Source: Chlamydiota bacterium (GTDB lineage: Bacteria > Chlamydiota > Chlamydiia > Chlamydiales > JAJFMB01). From it: a stretch of DNA of 18,478 nt. The notes under the pieces are model-generated. The model was not told the DNA's origin and made no database searches. It was given only the letters and a program-made list of their open reading frames with translations. The translations under genes were made by a program, and so were the position numbers. The first letter of the stretch is position 1. Every line of letters starts with the position of its first letter. The stretch is taken from assembly GCA_021772355.1 (NCBI GenBank), contig JAJFMB010000045.1, forward strand, positions 1 to 18,478, written 5' to 3'. This document shows positions 14,176-18,478 of the stretch, piece by piece.

Positions 14176-15945
14176 ATGGATCCAACACGTAATTCCAACC
14201 AATTTGATCACGGTTTTCAAAAGATTCCAGATAAGCTGGATCTAGATAAGCTGGATCTGCATAAGCTGGATGATCTAAAGAATACAGATGATCTGAAAAT
14301 GATAGATAAGCAAGGTTTTGCATCTCCTGCCTTATCAACCTCCCAACACGGCCATACGTATCGGACTTTAAATAACAGCACTCCTCTCATTCAAAATCAA
14401 GCAAAGTCGATTAAAAGACTGGGGGGTCAACACTTTAAGGGTATCAAAGCATGGTTTAAGAACTTGATCGCCTCCTTTCAAAACTCGTCTAGTATGAAGC
14501 TTAATTTGAGCCTTCAGAAACTTATACAAAAGATTGAATCAGCTAGTTCACACGAAGCACAAGCAAAGAACATCAAAATCCTTCAGCAGAAAGCTGATTT
14601 TTTACTAAAGCACAAAGATTTTAAACATTTTTCCCCTAAATTAAGAGAGTTAAGAAGGCGATCTGAAAGCCTCTTAGAACAATGTAATAATAAAATCAAT
14701 CCCAAAGAAGAACTTAGAAATTTGGCATCAGACTTCTCTCAGCTAATCAATGTATCAAGCAAATTGGAATCGGATATATCGCTAGAAATCAGTGATATAG
14801 ACATCTGCGCTGTAGACTACGGAACAATTAACGCTACATCGATGAAAACTTTTGCAGAAGATTCCACCGGAATCTCTAGTCAACAATTAGATGTAAGTCG
14901 ATTCGCTGCAGCAGCACTTGGATTAAGAACAATAAATATATCAATGAAAAAGGTTCAAGCAGGCATGACTTCAGGAGCAAGCGGCGATCCCGTATATCTT
15001 GTTCACGATAAACACACACAGAAACTACTCTGTGTCATTAAGGTCGGTACCATAGATAATGCAAGAGATGAGGTCAACTCGCTCAGATTGATGCGCAATC
15101 AAAGGTTGTCCAAGTGCCACTTTCCCGAAGTCCTAGGAGTTGGGAAAGGACGCATCGACGGACAGGAAATGTATTTCTATGCTCAATCAGCCGCTGAAGG
15201 AATTACGTTAGATAAGTACATGGAACAGCTTGGTCAAGCCGCTGACGTTAAAGAAAAAACAAAAGCTCAACAAGCATTAAAAACAGCTGTTGGACATTTG
15301 GCTCGCGGCATGGGTGAATTGCACAAAAAAACGAGTGCGAATCCCGAGAGTAAAATTGAACAATCTTCATCTCAAACAAGATACAATGAAAAGATGAAAG
15401 AGAACATACATTTTTTGGAAAGTGAACGACAAGACATCAATTTTGAACCACTCAAATTGATGGCAGAACAGATGAAATTTACCTTACCTAACTGTATCAT
15501 TCATGGTGATTTCCACCCGGGTAATGCATTTGTTTCTGACCAAGTTCCTCCAAGACTAACTCTCATCGACAACGGCAGTGCTATCGAATCTTTTAATCAA
15601 GAGACACAACAGCCAACAGGTATTGCCGTGTACGATTTTGCATTGTGCTATCAATGGTTGATCGTGTTGGCAAAAATTAACAACATAGATCCGGATGCAA
15701 CGAACGATCTCATTACATCCTTTGAAAACGATTACTTAGCTGCCCGTGGTCTTAAGGGACCAGAATTGGAAACCCTGAAGAAAGAAATGGCGTACATGAA
15801 AACATTTATCGCCATCAACTATATCGCCAATTTGATCGAAATACAAAAAACTCCTGAACATCCCTGGAATAAATTGTTAGGAGATAAAATTGAGGAAATT
15901 ATAAACATATTGATTCTGAATTTTGGGGCAACAAATCCGGTTTAA
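14176..15945 (+). CDS. APH/choline-kinase-fold phosphotransferase, probable effector
   Basis: This encodes 589 residues. Residues 1-255 are non-catalytic: a Leu/Asp/Lys repeat at 19-44, then polar and helical sequence (~105-205). The kinase part spans ~262-585: SGASGDPVYLV in the nucleotide-loop region, a lysine in CVIKVG (289), an acidic helix residue (E299), the Brenner motif HGDFHPGN (443-450) and the metal aspartate D465 in LIDNGSA. YDFALCYQWL (from 486) is the usual APH-family segment after it. Such enzymes phosphorylate small molecules (aminoglycosides, choline, sugars) or sometimes proteins; the substrate is unknown. There is no signal peptide. A near-consensus promoter precedes it. 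The long N-terminus fits a secreted effector better than a resistance enzyme, which is usually ~260-300 residues. Confidence 0.78.
   Translation: MDPTRNSNQFDHGFQKIPDKLDLDKLDLHKLDDLKNTDDLKMIDKQGFASPALSTSQHGHTYRTLNNSTPLIQNQAKSIKRLGGQHFKGIKAWFKNLIASFQNSSSMKLNLSLQKLIQKIESASSHEAQAKNIKILQQKADFLLKHKDFKHFSPKLRELRRRSESLLEQCNNKINPKEELRNLASDFSQLINVSSKLESDISLEISDIDICAVDYGTINATSMKTFAEDSTGISSQQLDVSRFAAAALGLRTINISMKKVQAGMTSGASGDPVYLVHDKHTQKLLCVIKVGTIDNARDEVNSLRLMRNQRLSKCHFPEVLGVGKGRIDGQEMYFYAQSAAEGITLDKYMEQLGQAADVKEKTKAQQALKTAVGHLARGMGELHKKTSANPESKIEQSSSQTRYNEKMKENIHFLESERQDINFEPLKLMAEQMKFTLPNCIIHGDFHPGNAFVSDQVPPRLTLIDNGSAIESFNQETQQPTGIAVYDFALCYQWLIVLAKINNIDPDATNDLITSFENDYLAARGLKGPELETLKKEMAYMKTFIAINYIANLIEIQKTPEHPWNKLLGDKIEEIINILILNFGATNPV
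14230..14271 (+). repeat. 15-bp tandem repeat in the kinase N-terminus
   Basis: Near-perfect copies of GATAAGCTGGATCTA begin at 14230, 14245 and 14260 (the last shortened), coding for D/H-K-L-D-L units. Less regular D-L-K units continue to about 14310. Such repeats can change copy number by slippage and always in steps of five residues here. Confidence 0.75.
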
Positions 15946-16002
15946 TACGAATTGCAGAGGAATAAAAAATAAGGAGGAGAGATTCTTGCTTCATAGCTCC
16001 TC

Positions 16003-16197
16003 TTAAGAGGTCACTCCAAAAGCTTTTAAAACCGTCATATCGGCGGCCTTTTCAAGAATCGCTGCAAATCCCTTCTGAATGGCTTCCATCTGATCCGGTG
16101 AGGAGTACTTCTGCACAGTCGCCAAGGGAACCTCGCCGCCCAAATGGCAATGGGAATTATATTTAGGAATACCCTTACGAGCTACAATCGTTGTCAT
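16003..16197 (-). pseudogene. Truncated copy of the deaminase-family gene
   Basis: The frame from ATG 16197 encodes 64 residues. The first ~48 match the start of the intact enzyme (GIPKYNSHCHLGGEVPLATV and the following helix), then the sequence changes to LEKAADMTVLKAFGVTS and stops. Only the first two metal-binding histidines remain, so no deaminase activity is possible. The upstream leader is also duplicated. The stop lies in a perfect palindrome, CCTCTTAAGAGG (15999-16010). The fragment is a duplication remnant; translation of a short peptide cannot be excluded since GGAAG precedes the start. Confidence 0.85.
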
Positions 16198-16260
16198 AGC
16201 CATCTTCCAAAATGCCCGCCAAAGATACACCGATTAGCTACATGTGACAAGGGGAATTGA
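16051..16260 (-). repeat. Duplicated deaminase 5' region, relic copy
   Basis: This is the partner of 13698-13907, in the same orientation and offset by exactly 2353 bases throughout. The APH-like kinase gene lies between the two copies. Confidence 0.9.
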
Positions 16261-16307
16261 CACTTTCGCAAGCATTGTCTATCATCCACTAAATTTTGGA
16301 GATTATC

Positions 16308-17132
16308 ATGAGATTCGTAGTTATTTTTCTACTTATTCTATCGTCTGGCCTATACGCAGGAGGGATTAAGGAAGCGGATACGTACAAGCAAAACTCGGGC
16401 TTGCAGTGGGAGTGGGCCATCGATGCGATCGAACACTTCCCATGGAGAGGCGATGAACGAGTGCTTGATGTAGGCTGCGGCGACGGAAAGATCACTAAAG
16501 TCCTGCTAGACAAAACACCTTTAGGCATCGTGCTAGGCCTCGATTTGTCCGACGCCATGATCCGGCTGGCTTCCTCGACATTTCACCATTCCCGCCTCTT
16601 TTTTCTGCAAGGGGATGCCTTGAACCTTCCGTTTTACCGGCAGTTTGATGTCGTGACTGCCTTTTGCTCCTTGCATTGGGTGATGGATCAGGCTGCAGCT
16701 CTTGCCAAGATCCACCAATGCGTGCTCCCCGGGGGATATGCTCTGATTGCCACGCCCGGCTTCCATCCCAGTAACATCTCGCGGCGCTGCGAAAACCTTG
16801 TCCAAGAACCTAAATGGGCTCCCTATTTCGATGGGTTTCAGCCCCAAAGAGTTTACTTCACCTACGAAGAGTATGAAGCCCTTCTACAGAATGCCGGATT
16901 TGAAATCATCCATGGCTCAAGCGAAGTGCACGAGACGATCTACCCTGATAAAGATGCCCTTGTGAAATGGCTTAAACCCCTCGTGACATTTATCGGCCAC
17001 CTCACGCCAAACCAGCAAGAGGAGTTTCTTTCCAACCTTGCCGATGCCATGATTGCTTATGAGACCCAAGCAGAAAAAAACATCACTATCCATCACATGA
17101 AGCTTCTCTTCGTTGCGAGAAAGCCTTCATAA
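16308..17132 (+). CDS. Exported class I SAM-dependent methyltransferase
   Basis: The 274-residue protein has a Rossmann-type methyltransferase domain: motif I VLDVGCGDG (52-60), an acidic residue ending strand 2 in LGLDLS (D79), LQGDALNLPF, and FDVVTAFCSLHWV, a pattern like trans-aconitate methyltransferase relatives. Residues 1-17 are a clear signal peptide, MRFVVIFLLILSSGLYA, with cleavage after LYA. ATG 16308 is preceded by GGAG six bases upstream, so the signal is not an artefact of a wrong start; the frame also opens at TTG 16296. A SAM-dependent enzyme outside the cytoplasm would need a cofactor source, which points to the host side if it is truly exported. The substrate is unknown. Confidence 0.85.
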   Translation: MRFVVIFLLILSSGLYAGGIKEADTYKQNSGLQWEWAIDAIEHFPWRGDERVLDVGCGDGKITKVLLDKTPLGIVLGLDLSDAMIRLASSTFHHSRLFFLQGDALNLPFYRQFDVVTAFCSLHWVMDQAAALAKIHQCVLPGGYALIATPGFHPSNISRRCENLVQEPKWAPYFDGFQPQRVYFTYEEYEALLQNAGFEIIHGSSEVHETIYPDKDALVKWLKPLVTFIGHLTPNQQEEFLSNLADAMIAYETQAEKNITIHHMKLLFVARKPS

Positions 17133-17180
17133 CGCAGTACAAGACACCATGCGCTCTACGGTGCGCTTTTTGAATCGATG

Positions 17181-17189
17181 TGTTATAAT
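17181..17189 (+). promoter_or_regulatory. Extended -10-like element with no clear gene downstream
   Basis: TGTTATAAT is a perfect extended -10 (TGn-TATAAT). Only a 27-codon frame (17213-17296) follows on this strand before genes on the opposite strand. It may be a chance match, or drive a short or antisense RNA toward 17307 and beyond. Confidence 0.25.
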
Positions 17190-17306
17190 ATTATTAAAGA
17201 TTAGTCTCTGACATGAGGCCTCCAGCGCTTCATGAAAACCTGGATTTCCTCATTCGAGCATGCGAAGATAACGCGTTTTTCCAGCAAAGATCATGACAAT
17301 TTATCC

Positions 17307-17852
17307 TCAATAAAGGCTCATATAAAGAGGATGCCACTCAACGAGAATCTCCTCTTGGGTTTGAGGATCGACATAACGAGCTGATAGGCCCTCGTAGTCC
17401 TCTTTTAGGGCGTAGAGGCGACCTTGTATACGGACGTTTTCCCGCAGCTTTTGACCAATGTAGAGACGCATCTTGTGCTCATCCTGGACTGCGTTTTGTA
17501 GCTCCTCTTTTTCTTGGAGTCTAAACACGAAGATGGGACAGTCGAGAGAGTTTAAAACGTAGTTGACTAGCAGCATGGCTAGGAATGGGTTTTTGCACTC
17601 GCAATAGACATGCGCCAGGAAAAAGCAAAGGTCTTCTATAGGTGGCTCGTTTCTTTGTAAGAAGGTATTGATTTCATCAACCAGGGCTTCTTCACAGGCG
17701 AAGGTCTAGCTCCAGACAAGCAAATCCTCTATCGATAAGCGTTTTTGCGTACGCGCATCTTTCTCGCTTAAGGCGTATGCGTCCTGGCAGCTTTCAGGAT
17801 TCAAACCACAAAGCTTTGCACAATTTTCCACAAATTCTTGTTCAAGATTCAT
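17307..17852 (-). pseudogene. Unknown gene coupled to the Fic gene, broken by an in-frame TAG
   Basis: One continuous frame runs from ATG 17852 to TGA 17307-17309. It gives 180 residues with a single TAG at codon 49 (17706-17708). The text on both sides is coding-like and in the same frame: RLSIEDLLVWS before and TFACEEALVDEINTFLQ after. A CAG-to-TAG change would explain it. The first 11 bases overlap the end of the Fic gene, so this is the next gene of a unit. The product would be soluble, helical and acidic with several cysteines; I recognise no family. It could be a recent pseudogene, a readthrough gene or, less likely, a sequencing error. An annotation showing only 17307-17576 would catch just its second half. 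Confidence 0.7.
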
Positions 17853-18478
17853 GAGGTGCCTCCCTTTCTAGAAGCCCTATTGTAGTGTTGAGTCCTGACA
17901 CCACTTGTTCCACTGCCCTTGCCGGCGACGCACTCCGCTTACACCCGGTTGAGTATATCGAAAAATTGATATCCTTTCCCAGACTAGCTGGTGGGATGTG
18001 ATAGCGCATGAGGATGTAGTCCATCAACACTCGGGAGGTTATGTCATTCGCATCTTCATAGGGATGAATCGAAACAAGACGTTGATATGCAAGCGCCGCA
18101 AATTCTATCGGACTCATCTCCCCCTCGTCACACTTTTTGCACATTTGATTTAACCAGAGATTAAAATCTTTCATGGCTTGAGGAACATATTGCGAAGGCA
18201 TATAGTGGTCCCCATAGCTATTATATGCATCACAGTCTCTAAATACCCCCGGTTGCTGCCCCCCTAAAGAGCACAACAATCCCCGTCTTAAAGCGCGATC
18301 AAATCCATGGATCAGTGCAACAAAATCGATTTTTCTTTTACCCCGATGCTCAATAGCCTTTTGCCGTGCGATTGTTTCACATTTATCCCAGTTTTCAGAT
18401 GCTTTTTGTACATCAAAATCCGATGATAAATAGATTGCATCAGCAAACCCTTTCTTTCTACTGTCATTGATTGCCGTC
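17842..18478 (-). CDS. Fic-domain protein with a degenerate catalytic motif (5' end outside window)
   Basis: The frame is open to the right edge, so at least 211 residues are visible and the N-terminus lies outside. A start at TTG 18279 would be wrong, because coherent sequence continues upstream (KKGFADAIYLSSDFDV, IDFVALIHGFDRALRRG). The flap/substrate region reads FRDCDAYNSYGDHYMPSQYV. The Fic signature is HPYEDANDITSR (18031-18066), against the usual HPF-x-D/E-GNGR-xx-R. The catalytic His, the acidic residue and the last Arg remain, but G-N-G-R has become A-N-D-I. Fic enzymes transfer AMP or other phosphate-containing groups onto proteins. Loss of the anion-binding Gly and first Arg should weaken or change this. 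No inhibitory (S/T)xxxE(G/N) helix is visible in the part present. Confidence 0.8.
   Translation of the reverse strand, partial: TAINDSRKKGFADAIYLSSDFDVQKASENWDKCETIARQKAIEHRGKRKIDFVALIHGFDRALRRGLLCSLGGQQPGVFRDCDAYNSYGDHYMPSQYVPQAMKDFNLWLNQMCKKCDEGEMSPIEFAALAYQRLVSIHPYEDANDITSRVLMDYILMRYHIPPASLGKDINFSIYSTGCKRSASPARAVEQVVSGLNTTIGLLEREAPHES

Noticed and set aside
17135..17172. Possible terminator after the methyltransferase gene (GCGC...GCGC then TTTTT)
   Set aside because: The stem is only four base pairs, too short to call.
17213..17296. A 27-codon frame (MRPPALHENLDFLIRACEDN...) after the extended -10 element
   Set aside because: It has no ribosome binding site or recognisable similarity, and its length is within chance expectation.

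Overview
The window most likely comes from an intracellular bacterium of the environmental Chlamydiae (Parachlamydia/Waddlia/Simkania-like). This is an inference from gene content: an Inc-like protein with a bilobed hydrophobic stretch and a coiled coil, a eukaryote-type Ser/Thr kinase, an APH-fold kinase, a Fic-domain protein and an ankyrin-bearing secreted protein, all among housekeeping genes. Another amoeba-associated intracellular lineage such as Legionellales is not excluded. No rRNA, tRNA or CRISPR array was seen.

Layout. Positions 1-319 hold the 3' end of queF (queuosine synthesis). A Ser/Thr kinase (372-1877) follows, convergent with a small unknown gene (1872-2285, minus). A 168-bp element with 24-bp inverted termini and flanking short direct repeats lies at 2359-2526 and looks like a MITE. 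Next comes a tight pair: a uracil phosphoribosyltransferase with a signal-like N-terminus and a sodium:solute symporter. A YecM-cupin fusion with a signal peptide (4945-5907, minus) is divergent from a LysR regulator (6000-6899), with AT-rich dyads between them. A short unknown gene, a GNAT enzyme and a small exported protein fill 7084-8681.

From 8307 to about 16300 the window has accessory character. A 541-residue protein carries three copies of a small beta-type module with a W-x-x-G-D/N core. The same pattern appears in the exported protein before it and in the ankyrin protein after it. The Inc-like gene lies among them. An adenosine-deaminase-family/GNAT gene pair (12457-13844, minus) is flanked by two relics of itself: the last 14 codons of a GNAT copy at 10404-10448, which also form a terminator hairpin, and the first part of a deaminase copy with its upstream region at 16003-16260. 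The Inc/ankyrin genes and the APH-like kinase sit between intact pair and relics, so the locus looks like a decayed duplicated array carrying effector-type genes.

The right end has an exported methyltransferase and, on the minus strand, a Fic protein that leaves the window. Its Fic motif is degenerate. It overlaps the start of a downstream gene whose frame is broken by a single TAG.

A recurring theme is that three proteins of usually cytosolic folds (UPRTase, YecM-cupin, methyltransferase) have N-terminal export signals backed by good ribosome binding sites. Together with the kinases, Fic protein and Inc-like protein, this suggests much of the window acts outside the cytoplasm, in the periplasm or the host.
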